This document shows positions 41,837-51,220 of a stretch of 64,000 bases of DNA, piece by piece; within the stretch, counting starts at the first letter, position 1; the number at the start of each line of letters is the position of its first letter. Source of the stretch: an uncultured Candidatus Saccharibacteria bacterium (GTDB lineage Bacteria > Patescibacteriota > Saccharimonadia > Saccharimonadales > Saccharimonadaceae); assembly GCA_947090635.1 (NCBI GenBank), contig CAMUOM010000001.1, forward strand, positions 62,001 to 126,000, in the 5' to 3' direction. The position numbers were made by a program, and so were the translations under genes. The notes under the pieces are model-generated. The model worked only from the letters and a program-made list of their open reading frames with translations. It was not told where the DNA came from and ran no database searches.

Positions 41837-43135
41837 TTACTTATTACTTGATTCTATGGCAAAATTATCTTTAATACGAGCAAAACAGTTTTGTTTTTTT
41901 GTCATCCAATCTTCACTTTGACGCACCAATTTAGCCGAATCAGCCGAATCATTCAACAATATCTTAGTAGCTTCTTCAGCAAAAATACCGTTTTGTGACC
42001 CCTTAATTAAAATAACAGCGCCCGATTTCATAAATTGATTCACAAGCTTACCTGCCTCAATTGGACTCATAAATTTAAAGACCCGACAACCTTTCTTCTC
42101 AGCCTCCGGCGCCAAATAACGAGCCGCTTCATCACCAATCGTAACAACCGCGTCAAGCTTCTTGGGGTCACAAGCTTTACCAACTTGCTTATGCGCACTT
42201 TGCGACACATTGCCAAGCTCATTCATCGACCCCAGCACTGCTATGTGCTGCGGAGCACTTATTTGATATAGTGTCTTCAATGCAGCAATAGCTGCCACTG
42301 GTGAAGAATTATACGTATCATCAATTAGTGTCGTGTTCTTACGGCCGCGCAATGGGTTCATTCTGCCAGAAACAGGTACTAAATTAGCTAATCCTGCCTT
42401 AATTTCATCTGGTGACATATTAAGCTGTTTCGCTACAGCTACAGCAGCAATTGCAGCGCCCATGTTATACTCACCAACATACTTAACCGTAGCGTTAATA
42501 TCATCAGCACAAACCTTATAACCATCTAATGGGCTACCCTGAATCTTTTTAAAGTGATATTGCCCACTATCTACACCGTAACTTAATACTTTATCGCTTT
42601 GTACCAGCTTCCAATAATTATGCGCCACAGCATCCTTGTTGATTAGCACTGTCTTAGCAAATTTACCAACCGACAACTCTTCGCGCGCTACATCTCCTAA
42701 GCCTCCAGAAAAATTCTCCATATGCTCTTCAGCCACCGCAGTAACTACAGCAATATCAGCCTGCAAATAATTACCAAACGCGGCAATGTCACCTGGCTTG
42801 TCTGTCGCCAGCTCCTGTACAATTACATCAACATCTGATTTTGATTTAATTACACGACGCATGTCACTAAAAACACGTAGCCAAGCAGTAATAGTCTTCA
42901 ACTCCGAAGCGCTAGGATATTTAACTCCCAATAATGTCGTTGGAACAGACATTTCGCTATTAAGGTTGGTTGGTTCCATGCGCACTTTAAAGCGTTTTTG
43001 GAGTACTGTGGCAATCGCATTTTTAGTAGTGGTCTTACCTACTGCGCCAACCACTACCACTAAAATAGGGTGATGCCGTTTAAAATACTTTGCTACATAA
43101 TTTTCAAGACGCTGTCTAACAAACTGCTTAAACAT
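41837..43135 (-). CDS. murF: MurF-type Mur ligase
   Basis: A 432-aa Mur ligase: P-loop VVVGAVGKTTTKNAI, central ligase domain with TAVAEEHMENF and LINKDA, and the C-terminal domain with LIDDTYNSSPVA and LGSMNELG, a hallmark of MurF. It adds D-Ala-D-Ala to the UDP-MurNAc tripeptide. The N-terminal substrate-binding domain is shorter than in E. coli MurF, as in other MurF/MurT-like CPR proteins, so acceptor specificity is less certain. Confidence 0.87.
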   Translation of the reverse strand: MFKQFVRQRLENYVAKYFKRHHPILVVVVGAVGKTTTKNAIATVLQKRFKVRMEPTNLNSEMSVPTTLLGVKYPSASELKTITAWLRVFSDMRRVIKSKSDVDVIVQELATDKPGDIAAFGNYLQADIAVVTAVAEEHMENFSGGLGDVAREELSVGKFAKTVLINKDAVAHNYWKLVQSDKVLSYGVDSGQYHFKKIQGSPLDGYKVCADDINATVKYVGEYNMGAAIAAVAVAKQLNMSPDEIKAGLANLVPVSGRMNPLRGRKNTTLIDDTYNSSPVAAIAALKTLYQISAPQHIAVLGSMNELGNVSQSAHKQVGKACDPKKLDAVVTIGDEAARYLAPEAEKKGCRVFKFMSPIEAGKLVNQFMKSGAVILIKGSQNGIFAEEATKILLNDSADSAKLVRQSEDWMTKKQNCFARIKDNFAIESSNK

Positions 43136-43141
43136 AGCTTT

Positions 43142-43147
43142 ATTATA
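43142..43147 (-). promoter_or_regulatory. -10 box, leaderless-type promoter of murF
   Basis: TATAAT, then AAAGCT, then ATG 43135; six-base spacing. The box overlaps the last codons of the upstream ATPase gene. Confidence 0.75.
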
Positions 43148-45512
43148 CCACGCTACGCTTCGAGCGCACGAACCACGCTATAATACCTATTACATACGCG
43201 CCAACAAACATCCCAACACATATCGGCACAACCAAATCCCAGCTAAATTTATATTGCAAGATATGATTTAATTGCGGCAAAACCAATACTAATGCAAACA
43301 AACCAGCACAAGCAGTAATCAACCCAACTTTCCATAATTTCATCGGCTGAGCCAAAATAACCAGTACAAGCACGCCAAGCCCCATCATGACAACTGACAC
43401 TGCCGTACTAAAGTAATCTGCATCAAGTGACGGATATGAACAAGCTAACTTATATGTAAATATCATAGCAGCCGCACTTACTACACCCACTGGAATAGCA
43501 AATTTTAAGACACGCTTCATAAATCCCTTAACGTACACTTTATTATTTGGTGCCAAAGCCAAGAAAAATGCCGGCATACCAATACTCAAAACAGAGATTA
43601 CTGTCATGTGCTTTGGTAGTAATGGATACGGCTCGCGCAAGAACGTAAGCAACAAAGCCAAAACCAAGGAATATACATTCTTAATGATAAACAAATTAGC
43701 TACTCGCTCAATATTAGCTATCACACGGCGCCCCTCAGATAACACTAGTGGCAAATGAGCAAAATCGCTGTCAAGCAATACCAACTCCGCCACCGCCTTA
43801 GTCGCCGTGGCTCCGCTATTCATTGCTACGCCCAAATCAGCCTGTTTTAGCGCTAACGCATCGTTAACACCGTCACCAGTCATAGCTACCACCTGTCCGG
43901 CGTCTTGCAAAGCACGACAAATCTGTCGCTTTTGCTCTGGCTGTACCCGGCCAAATACATTATAATGTTTAATTAGTTTCATAAACTCTTCGCGCTGAAT
44001 ATCTCCCATATCTGGGTCTGGCAATTTTCTGGCGTCAAATGTCTTGGCGTCCAAACCAACCGACTTCGCCACGGCCCCAACTGTCACTGGCGAATCACCC
44101 GATATTACCTTAATATCAACACCCTGGCTTATAAAATAATTTAATGTTTTCTTAGCATTTGGCCGTATTTGCTCACTTAATACCACTAGCGCTAACGGAT
44201 TAACGCGTTTAAAATTAACCCCCGCCGCGCGCGGAATCAAATCACTCCTCACTAACGCTAGTACTCGTTTGCCCTCAGCCGCTACTTCCTGCGCCCGCTT
44301 TAATGCGTCTGGATACTCCGCTAGTACAATTTCTGGAGCACCCATTATATAGTTAATTTTATCAATTTGCATAGCGCTCCACTTACGTGCGCTGCTAAAC
44401 GCTACTTCATACGAAAATTCAGCTGGCTTAACTTTCAATCCAGCCACCAACGCATCATTAGTCGGCGAACTAGCGCGGCTTGCAATAGTCTTTACAACGC
44501 GCTTTACCACATCAACATCTACCTTAGAGATTAGCTCAATATTGGTCAATTTCATAGCACCCATCGTAATAGTACCAGTTTTATCAAGCAGTATAGTATT
44601 AACCCGAGCCAAGGTCTCAACCGCCGGCATCTGCTGAACGAGGGCACGGTTACGCACCAGCTTAACAGCCGCAAGCATAAATGCCGTACTAGTCAATAAC
44701 ACCAACCCCTCAGGAATCATACCAACAATCGGTGTAATAATCCGCATTACGCCATCACCAGATATACTATCTAGTACCGCCCTAATACTAGAGTGGTCAA
44801 TCGTCAAATCTCGACGAATAAATATTCCCGCAATTAAAATCGGCACCACTATCACTAAGCTCCAAGAAATCCACTTCAGAAGTTGGTTTGTACTATCCAC
44901 TATCTCTGATTTTGCTGTCTTATATTGGCGTGCGTTGCGAGTCAAATTAGCTGAGTATGATTCCTGTCCAACCTTAGTAGCTCTAATATAACCAGAACCT
45001 GCCACCACCATTGAACCTGACATGACTTGAGCTTTAGTATTTTTTACTACTGGGTCAGATTCACCAGTCAACAAACTTTCATTAATCTCTAAATCGCTAG
45101 AAGATAGCACTACACCATCTACTGGCACTTGATCACCCAGGCTTAATTTAATTACATCATCAACTACAATGTCGCTCGATGCTACAACTTGTTCGCCGCC
45201 ATCGCGAATCACCGTAGATTGCGGCTTCACTAAAATTGCTGCTTTGTCCAAAATCTTTTTGGCACGCCACTCTTGCGCTACTCCAATTACGGCATTTACA
45301 ATCAGTACACAGAAGAATAACGCATTAACAATACCGCCACCAGCCAGCAACACCACAACCGCTAACGCGGTAATCAAAAAATTAAACCGCGTAAAAATAT
45401 TAGCTTTGATGATATCACCCAAAGACCGCGATGAGTGCTGGTCGAGCACATTACTTCGGCCAGACTCCATGCGTGACTTAACCTCGGCAGCACTTAATCC
45501 CTTATAATCCAT
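43143..45512 (-). CDS. P-type cation ATPase, CtpE-like (putative Ca2+ transporter)
   Basis: A 789-aa P-type ATPase with about ten membrane helices. LLTGESDP, LLDKTGTITMG (phosphorylated Asp), ISGDSPVTVGA and MTGDGVNDALALKQADLG are intact. The membrane motif GMIPEGLVLLTS matches the CtpE group of actinobacteria, where Ca2+ uptake has been reported. No heavy-metal CPx motif is present. Metal specificity is inferred only from family. Confidence 0.9.
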   Translation of the reverse strand: MDYKGLSAAEVKSRMESGRSNVLDQHSSRSLGDIIKANIFTRFNFLITALAVVVLLAGGGIVNALFFCVLIVNAVIGVAQEWRAKKILDKAAILVKPQSTVIRDGGEQVVASSDIVVDDVIKLSLGDQVPVDGVVLSSSDLEINESLLTGESDPVVKNTKAQVMSGSMVVAGSGYIRATKVGQESYSANLTRNARQYKTAKSEIVDSTNQLLKWISWSLVIVVPILIAGIFIRRDLTIDHSSIRAVLDSISGDGVMRIITPIVGMIPEGLVLLTSTAFMLAAVKLVRNRALVQQMPAVETLARVNTILLDKTGTITMGAMKLTNIELISKVDVDVVKRVVKTIASRASSPTNDALVAGLKVKPAEFSYEVAFSSARKWSAMQIDKINYIMGAPEIVLAEYPDALKRAQEVAAEGKRVLALVRSDLIPRAAGVNFKRVNPLALVVLSEQIRPNAKKTLNYFISQGVDIKVISGDSPVTVGAVAKSVGLDAKTFDARKLPDPDMGDIQREEFMKLIKHYNVFGRVQPEQKRQICRALQDAGQVVAMTGDGVNDALALKQADLGVAMNSGATATKAVAELVLLDSDFAHLPLVLSEGRRVIANIERVANLFIIKNVYSLVLALLLTFLREPYPLLPKHMTVISVLSIGMPAFFLALAPNNKVYVKGFMKRVLKFAIPVGVVSAAAMIFTYKLACSYPSLDADYFSTAVSVVMMGLGVLVLVILAQPMKLWKVGLITACAGLFALVLVLPQLNHILQYKFSWDLVVPICVGMFVGAYVIGIIAWFVRSKRSVV

Positions 45513-45550
45513 ATCTTATAGTTAACATTATACTATTAATGCGCTTATCT

Positions 45551-45577
45551 TACAAAACGCCCTCCAAAATGGAGGGC
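45551..45577 (-). terminator. Intrinsic terminator of tRNA-Ala
   Basis: On the minus strand gccctcc / ggagggc with a 5-base loop, followed by GTTTTG. Confidence 0.8.
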
Positions 45578-45586
45578 AAATAATTT

Positions 45587-45663
45587 TGGTGGAGTAGATC
45601 GGACTTGAACCGACCACCTCAGCAATGCGAATGCTGCGCTCTAGCCAGATGAGCTACTACCCC
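45587..45663 (-). tRNA. tRNA-Ala (anticodon CGC), CCA encoded
   Basis: Acceptor GGGGTAG pairs with CTACTCC, including the G3-U70 identity pair of alanine. Anticodon stem cagca / tgctg with loop TTCGCAT gives CGC. CCA is encoded. Confidence 0.96.
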
Positions 45664-45699
45664 GTTGCATTTATTATACCACAACCATTGCTAAATTAT

Positions 45700-45730
45700 A
45701 AAAATAAACCCGCGTAGTTTACACGGGTTT
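45700..45730 (-). terminator. Intrinsic terminator of candidate pseudoknot RNA
   Basis: Minus-strand stem aaacccg / cgggttt followed by ATTTTT. Confidence 0.8.
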
Positions 45731-45813
45731 AATAGCTGTTGCGTGCCCACCCAGGGGCTTTTACGTTTTTGTTTCTTGCGCTCAGACGAATCGCCCCGTC
45801 CTTACGCACCAGC
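45700..45813 (-). ncRNA. Candidate structured RNA with H-type pseudoknot
   Basis: Between ligA and tRNA-Ala. TATAAT at 45820-45825 would start a transcript near 45813. A 10-of-11-bp stem agctggtgcgt / acgcaacagct (45804-45814 with 45734-45744) closes it. Inside, gacg / cgtc forms a hairpin whose GGGGC loop can pair with GCCCC at 45754-45758, crossing an A-rich strand (AAGAAACAAAAACGTAAAA). This is a pseudoknot layout like small riboswitches, but the unit ends in its own terminator. It does not fit SRP RNA, 6S or tmRNA. Confidence 0.5.
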
Positions 45814-45819
45814 TCTACC

Positions 45820-45825
45820 ATTATA
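45820..45825 (-). promoter_or_regulatory. -10 box of candidate pseudoknot RNA
   Basis: TATAAT about seven bases before the first paired base of the RNA; no start codon at the leaderless distance. Confidence 0.55.
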
Positions 45826-45855
45826 TTAGCACAAGCCTAATAATTCACCAAATAT

Positions 45856-47901
45856 TTAGTCATTTATTAATGCCAAAAAATCTTCTTCGCTAATAATTTT
45901 AGTATGATACTTTTCGGCCGCCGCCAATTTACTGGCACCAACTTTACCGCCAGCTACCAAATAAGTAGTAGATTGCCCAACGGAAGACTGAAAACTTCCG
46001 CCCAGCTCTCGCACTCGGTCTGCCGCCTGCTCACGTGACATAGAATTTAACGCACCAGTAATAGCTACCGCTACACCGCTTAACTTATCAGATGTCGTAG
46101 AATCTAATGGTGTAACACCTAGCTGCGATAATTTATCAACCAAAGCAACATTATCACCGTTAGCCCACCAGGCAACAATAGACTCTGCCACTACTCGACC
46201 CACACCAGATATATTAATCAATTGATTATAAGTCGCTCGTCGAAAATCGTCAAATGTCTTAAAATAAGTCGCTAAATCATCCGCCGTTTTAACGCCAACA
46301 TAGCGTATTCCAAGTGCATAAATAAACTTGGATAATTTAGGCTGTTTACTAGCATTTATAGCGGAAATCAATTTGTCAGCCGAAACATCGCCAAAGCCTT
46401 CTAACTCCACTACTTTATTTCTGTCTAGCCTATAAATATCAGCCAAGTCGTTTATTAAGTCAGCGTTAATCAACGCTGCAATATTACTAGTTCCTAACCC
46501 AGTAATATCCAACGCCTGACGACTAGCATAATGTTCAATCGACCGCCTTAAAATTTCCTGTACACCACCGGCATTACAAGCTCGCCAAATCACTTCGCCC
46601 TCAGGCCGTTCAAACTTTAAATCAGGGTACTGGCGCTTTAGCTCGTCGGCAAAATTAAATACCTTACTCTCAGCAGGACGCAATTCCATTATTACACGAT
46701 TAACTTTTGGAATAATCTCGCCAGCCTTAAATATCTCAACCGTATCCCCAACTCGCACATCCAAACGCTTGATTTCATCTTCGTTATGTAAAGTTGCATG
46801 CTGAATGGTAGTACCAGCTAACTGCACCGGCTCAAATACTGCCACTGGGGTCACAGCACCAGTTCTGCCTAAACTTAGCACAATATCTTGCACCTTAGTT
46901 GCAGCGGTCTCTGCAGGGTACTTGTATGCCAATACACCACGAGGATTCTTACCAACAATACCCAAATCATCATATAGCTTACGGTCATTAATTTTAATTA
47001 CTAAACCATCAGTATTGAATGGCAAATTAGGCTGCACTAATTTACGGAATTTGTGCGCATACTCAATGGCGTTATTAAAACCATGCTCAATATGTGCTTC
47101 AGGGTTTAGCTTAAACCCGAGCTCCCTCATTTTTTGATAGGCAAATTCATTAGTTGGCACTTCGCTTGCATCATCACGCAATAAATCATAAGCATGAAAC
47201 TCAATTTTACGCGACGCCGCTACTCTTGGATCTAATTGGCGTATCGTACCAGCCGCCAAATTACGCGGATTAGCAAATGGCTTCTCACCTGCCTTAACCA
47301 ACTCTTGATTGATTCGCTCAAACTCAGCGCGCATCATAATTAATTCGCCGCGAACCTCAGTTTCACCATGACAAAATATTGGGTCATCATTCAATCGTAA
47401 TGGTACAGTTGGCATTGTTTTAACATTTGAGGTAACTACCTCACCAACAAATCCATCACCACGCGTTACAGCACGAACTAAAGTTCCATTCTCATAATGC
47501 AATGCACAAGCTAAACCATCCATCTTATCATCTAGCCAAAAAATCTGTTTCGCTAGCTCAATACGATCACGCTCTGATAAATTCTTAACAGCGTATGATT
47601 CAATACGATCAAACCAATCACTAGCCTCTTGGTCAGAAAATGAGTCTAGAATTGAAATCATCCGCCGCTTATGAGTATATTTTTCAAATTTACTTAGTGG
47701 CTGAGCCGCAATACGCTGCGTTGGTGAATCAGGCGCAATTAAATCAGGGTATTCTGCTTCTAATTTTTTTAACTCAGCAAATAATGAATCATAAATAGCA
47801 TCAGATACTGATGGATTATCTAAAACGTAATATTCATAAGATAACCTTGTTAATTGTTTGCATAACTCGCTAATTCTTACCCGAGCTTGCTCTCTGTTCA
47901 T
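45856..47901 (-). CDS. ligA: NAD-dependent DNA ligase, zinc finger eroded
   Basis: A 681-aa LigA: domain Ia (YYVLDNPSVSDAIYDSL), nucleotidyltransferase with catalytic Lys126 in DKMDGLA, OB fold (KYPAETAATKVQDI), HhH repeats and a C-terminal BRCT (GVAVAITGALNSMSREQA). The usual four-Cys zinc finger between OB and HhH is nearly gone. Where other LigAs have CP-x-CG...C...C, this region (QYPDLKFERPEGEV, WRACNAGG) has one Cys. It is last in the lemA-htpX operon, 12 bases after the gene upstream. Confidence 0.95.
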   Translation of the reverse strand: MNREQARVRISELCKQLTRLSYEYYVLDNPSVSDAIYDSLFAELKKLEAEYPDLIAPDSPTQRIAAQPLSKFEKYTHKRRMISILDSFSDQEASDWFDRIESYAVKNLSERDRIELAKQIFWLDDKMDGLACALHYENGTLVRAVTRGDGFVGEVVTSNVKTMPTVPLRLNDDPIFCHGETEVRGELIMMRAEFERINQELVKAGEKPFANPRNLAAGTIRQLDPRVAASRKIEFHAYDLLRDDASEVPTNEFAYQKMRELGFKLNPEAHIEHGFNNAIEYAHKFRKLVQPNLPFNTDGLVIKINDRKLYDDLGIVGKNPRGVLAYKYPAETAATKVQDIVLSLGRTGAVTPVAVFEPVQLAGTTIQHATLHNEDEIKRLDVRVGDTVEIFKAGEIIPKVNRVIMELRPAESKVFNFADELKRQYPDLKFERPEGEVIWRACNAGGVQEILRRSIEHYASRQALDITGLGTSNIAALINADLINDLADIYRLDRNKVVELEGFGDVSADKLISAINASKQPKLSKFIYALGIRYVGVKTADDLATYFKTFDDFRRATYNQLINISGVGRVVAESIVAWWANGDNVALVDKLSQLGVTPLDSTTSDKLSGVAVAITGALNSMSREQAADRVRELGGSFQSSVGQSTTYLVAGGKVGASKLAAAEKYHTKIISEEDFLALIND

Positions 47902-47913
47902 ATACCAATTAAC

Positions 47914-48210
47914 CTATTTTTTCTGTTTATTATTCTTAAGTAGTGTAAGATGGCTCGTTAAAAGACCCAACATACACCCCGCTATAACACCGCAACCATC
48001 AACCGATATACGCGTATTAGCAACAATTACACCATAGATAGCTACACCCAATGCTACTGCTATCACCGCCGCAATATAAAGACGATACTTTCGCCAGCGT
48101 AAATCAGCCTTTTTCTTTTCTTTATCGTTCAAAGCACAAGCAATGCGATGGCGCACGCTACGGTCGTCTACAATAAAAGCTGTTATGACAAATAAAAATA
48201 CTACTTCCAT
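47914..48210 (-). CDS. Small membrane protein, unknown
   Basis: A 98-aa protein with three hydrophobic segments (about residues 1-13, 45-64, 72-90) and a basic loop between the first two. No family recognised. AAAGGA precedes the ATG. It lies five bases after the large membrane gene and 12 bases before ligA. Confidence 0.7.
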   Translation of the reverse strand: MEVVFLFVITAFIVDDRSVRHRIACALNDKEKKKADLRWRKYRLYIAAVIAVALGVAIYGVIVANTRISVDGCGVIAGCMLGLLTSHLTLLKNNKQKK

Positions 48211-48215
48211 GGCAA

Positions 48216-49655
48216 TTATTCCTTTACTTTAGATTTATTATTAATCCGTTTATTACGCTTCATACGCTTTAACAACTTACATATAAATTTAATCAGTTTA
48301 GTATTACGGATAACATCTGGCATAGATCTCCAATCGAACTTTCTTCTCGGCAACTCACTATATGGCGGAGTTGGATCATCGATGATATTTCTATACAATA
48401 AATATGTATAAGATGTTATCCAAACCAATGTAATTGGAATCAATATTGACGTAATTATCGGAATAATCGGTATATACTGTATGTTTAAGGTAGTATCAAT
48501 GAATATCGCCCCTATGACCAATACGAGCCATAGTAAAACTATTGGTATTAACATTATAATCAAACGCATAAGTATACCAGCACGACGACCAGCTATTAGT
48601 TCTTTCGCCATCTTTAACGCCTGCATTGGATACATCCCCGGAAGAGCAGTAATAATCATAGCTAAGACAGTAGCAGATATCCAGTAAAAAGTCAGTACAG
48701 CTACAGCAGCAAGAGCACACCAAAACGCCATATTCTCTATCCTAATGCCACTATTAATCCATTGCCCTGCCGTTGCAACATAATACGCAATCGTAGATAA
48801 CGCCAATGGCACAGACTGAGCAATCATTACACAGACCAACGCAACTTCGCCAAACAACGCAGTACCACTATTGTATAAACCGTCACGTAATCTTAGTCCA
48901 GTCTCACCATTAGTAATCTTACGGCACAACCACACGACAGCTAGCCATCCATAAAACATCATTAGCCCAAGCAATACTTGTTGGCCTGCATCAGGCGCAG
49001 TACTAGCGCGCACGACAGCCCGCGATAATAGTGCAGACCACTCATTCCAACCACCAACACCATTATTCTCTAAATTATCACGCAATTCTCTTAAATTATG
49101 CTGACTAAGTCCACCAACTATCAATAAAACTATCGCGCCAAACACTAGTATATATTTAGCAAATAAACCTCGATTATTCCAAATTAAGCGCATTACCTCA
49201 GAGGTAAAGCCAAAATAACCCGACATCTTAATACTACGGCGCGCAAGACTTGGATCTGTAACAAAAAATGTTCGGTGTGGTGATTGTTGCCTAGCTTTAA
49301 CCACCTTACGATAGCCAGCATTAAATAAATATTTAGCGCAACGGCCAATCAAGAAAACTGGCACCAAAGCACCGTACAAAAACCGACTCTTTTTATATAG
49401 GCGCGACTTAGCGTGACGCTCAACTCTCGCTAATGCCCGCTTCTCTGCGCGTTTAATAGCTCTATCTACCCTAGACTGCTTACGCGCAACTCTACCAGTT
49501 AAATTCTGCTCAGAATTAACCGCCCAAGTCGTTATATTAGTGCGACGACGCAATAAAAAACTAATATACCGTGACTTAAGCTCAATTTTCTTATCGTTCT
49601 TATCGTCTACACTAGTCGCGCTAGAGTTTGCATTACCTTTATTGTTCTTGGCCAT
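48216..49655 (-). CDS. Polytopic membrane protein with basic N-terminal domain, unknown
   Basis: A 479-aa protein. Residues 1-140 are cytoplasmic and very basic (RKQSRVDRAIKRAEKRALARVERHAK), then about six membrane helices, then a basic C-terminal tail (LLKRMKRNKRINNK). The membrane part resembles glycerophosphodiester-phosphodiesterase-type or DUF975-like helical bundles only loosely. The basic ends could bind nucleic acid or acidic lipids. It belongs to the lemA-htpX-ligA operon; a GGGGA site precedes the ATG. Confidence 0.68.
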   Translation of the reverse strand: MAKNNKGNANSSATSVDDKNDKKIELKSRYISFLLRRRTNITTWAVNSEQNLTGRVARKQSRVDRAIKRAEKRALARVERHAKSRLYKKSRFLYGALVPVFLIGRCAKYLFNAGYRKVVKARQQSPHRTFFVTDPSLARRSIKMSGYFGFTSEVMRLIWNNRGLFAKYILVFGAIVLLIVGGLSQHNLRELRDNLENNGVGGWNEWSALLSRAVVRASTAPDAGQQVLLGLMMFYGWLAVVWLCRKITNGETGLRLRDGLYNSGTALFGEVALVCVMIAQSVPLALSTIAYYVATAGQWINSGIRIENMAFWCALAAVAVLTFYWISATVLAMIITALPGMYPMQALKMAKELIAGRRAGILMRLIIMLIPIVLLWLVLVIGAIFIDTTLNIQYIPIIPIITSILIPITLVWITSYTYLLYRNIIDDPTPPYSELPRRKFDWRSMPDVIRNTKLIKFICKLLKRMKRNKRINNKSKVKE

Positions 49656-49663
49656 ATCGTCCC

Positions 49664-50539
49664 CTACATTTTCTCGATACTACTTCTTAACCGGGCGATT
49701 CTCTCATCTAGCGGCGGATGGGTCTGTAAAATCTTATCCCATAGGGTTGGTTTACTTGGATTATTAAAATACAGTGGGGCTAAGCCAGAACGCTGGCGGC
49801 GCATTGGTCTACCATTAGTTTTTAACTTCTCTAGTGCACTAGCTAAACCCTCTGGGTCACGCGTCATTAATGCCCCAGACGCATCAGCCAAATATTCTCG
49901 CTGACGCGACACTGCTAGCTGCAATAAAACAACAATAATCGGCGCTATTATGGAAATTATAACCAAAATTGCTTCTATTCCACTCCTATCGTTATCACGA
50001 TCATCTCTATTGCCACGATAAAAATAGTATATCAAATCGCATAGCATAGCTATAGCACTAGATAAACCAAATACTATCATACTAATTCTAATATCGTAAT
50101 TCTGAATATGAGATAATTCATGCGACATAACCGCTTCTAGTTCACGCTTATCCATAATAGCAAGCAACCCAGTAGTAACCGCCACGTAGGCATGTTGCGG
50201 ATTTCTACCAGTAGCAAATGCGTTTGGCGCATCATCGTCTATAATAAATATTCGTGGCATCGGTAGCCCACTAGCAATACATAAATTCTCAACTACTCGC
50301 CACAGCTCAGGACAATCCTTCTTAACTATTTCACGCCCACCGCAGACTAGCATGGCAGTTCTACTTGCCGTAAAATATTGCATTAAGGCGTAAAAGACAA
50401 ATCCCGCCATAACACACAAGGCCATGACGTAATTTTGAGCATAATAGCCAATCAACCAACTAATAACGCCGCCAACAAGAAGAAATACCATTATGATTAA
50501 AACGGTATTCCTCTTATTGGCTTTAATGTTGCTATACAA
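49664..50539 (-). CDS. htpX: HtpX-type membrane zinc metalloprotease
   Basis: A 291-aa M48 protease: two N-terminal membrane helices, FIIDDDAPNAFATGRNP, the zinc motif MSHELSHI (HExxH), a further membrane hairpin, the third ligand in REYLADASGALMTR, and THPPLDERIARL at the end. It degrades misfolded membrane proteins. It is next to lemA, a pairing very common in bacteria. Confidence 0.95.
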   Translation of the reverse strand: MYSNIKANKRNTVLIIMVFLLVGGVISWLIGYYAQNYVMALCVMAGFVFYALMQYFTASRTAMLVCGGREIVKKDCPELWRVVENLCIASGLPMPRIFIIDDDAPNAFATGRNPQHAYVAVTTGLLAIMDKRELEAVMSHELSHIQNYDIRISMIVFGLSSAIAMLCDLIYYFYRGNRDDRDNDRSGIEAILVIISIIAPIIVVLLQLAVSRQREYLADASGALMTRDPEGLASALEKLKTNGRPMRRQRSGLAPLYFNNPSKPTLWDKILQTHPPLDERIARLRSSIEKM

Positions 50540-50550
50540 GCTCTACCTCA

Positions 50551-51144
50551 CTAAAACTTAACTTGTGGAGCTTCTTCAATAGTAGCGCGATCTTCAACTT
50601 CAAAGAACTCACGTTGTTTAAAACCAAACATACCAGCAATCATATTGTTAGGGAATGTCTGAATTTTCGTATTTAAATCGCGCACACCGCTATTGTAGAA
50701 ACGACGTGCAGCCTGTACTTTATCTTCCGTATCAGTAATTTCGTCTTGCAACGCACGAAAATTATCCGACGCCTTCAACTCCGGATAAGCTTCAGCCACA
50801 GCAAACAAGCTCTTTAAGGCTGACTCAAACTGACCTTCAGCCTGCGCAGTAGCCTTTGGGCCCTGAGCAGCAGCAGTCATCACTGCCGCACGTGCTTTTG
50901 TAACATTCTCAAATACTTGACTCTCGTGAGAAGCATATCCCTTTACTGTCTCAACCAAATTAGGAATTAAATCAGCCCTACGCTTTAGCTGTATAGTAAT
51001 ATCGCTCCAAGCCTCATCAACGCGAACTCGCAACTTAATTAAAGCATTGTAAACAGCAACAACAATAGCAATAACCACAATAAGCAATATTACTACAATC
51101 GCAACAATTAGAACGTTACTAGATAACCCAAGATTAGTATTCAT
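50551..51144 (-). CDS. lemA: LemA family protein
   Basis: A 197-aa protein with an N-terminal membrane helix, then a helical bundle: VRVDEAWSDITIQLKRRADLIPNLVETVKGYA, ENVTKARAAV, FRALQDEITDTEDKVQAARRFYN and a terminal NTKIQTFPNNMIAGMFGF. Family function is unclear, but it is linked to HtpX. It heads the five-gene operon, with GGAGG before the ATG. Confidence 0.95.
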   Translation of the reverse strand: MNTNLGLSSNVLIVAIVVILLIVVIAIVVAVYNALIKLRVRVDEAWSDITIQLKRRADLIPNLVETVKGYASHESQVFENVTKARAAVMTAAAQGPKATAQAEGQFESALKSLFAVAEAYPELKASDNFRALQDEITDTEDKVQAARRFYNSGVRDLNTKIQTFPNNMIAGMFGFKQREFFEVEDRATIEEAPQVKF

Positions 51145-51220
51145 TATATCCTCCGTTTAAATGTCAAAGAATGACTCTCCTATAATAATAACAAGCCGAA
51201 TTACTCTTGTCAACTAAACA

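Noticed and set aside
45731..45780. Short tag-like reading GCA AGA AAC ... TAA on the minus strand resembling a tmRNA tag
   Set aside because: The unit is only about 115 nt, has no tRNA-like domain and the peptide does not end in a degradation-type Ala-Ala.
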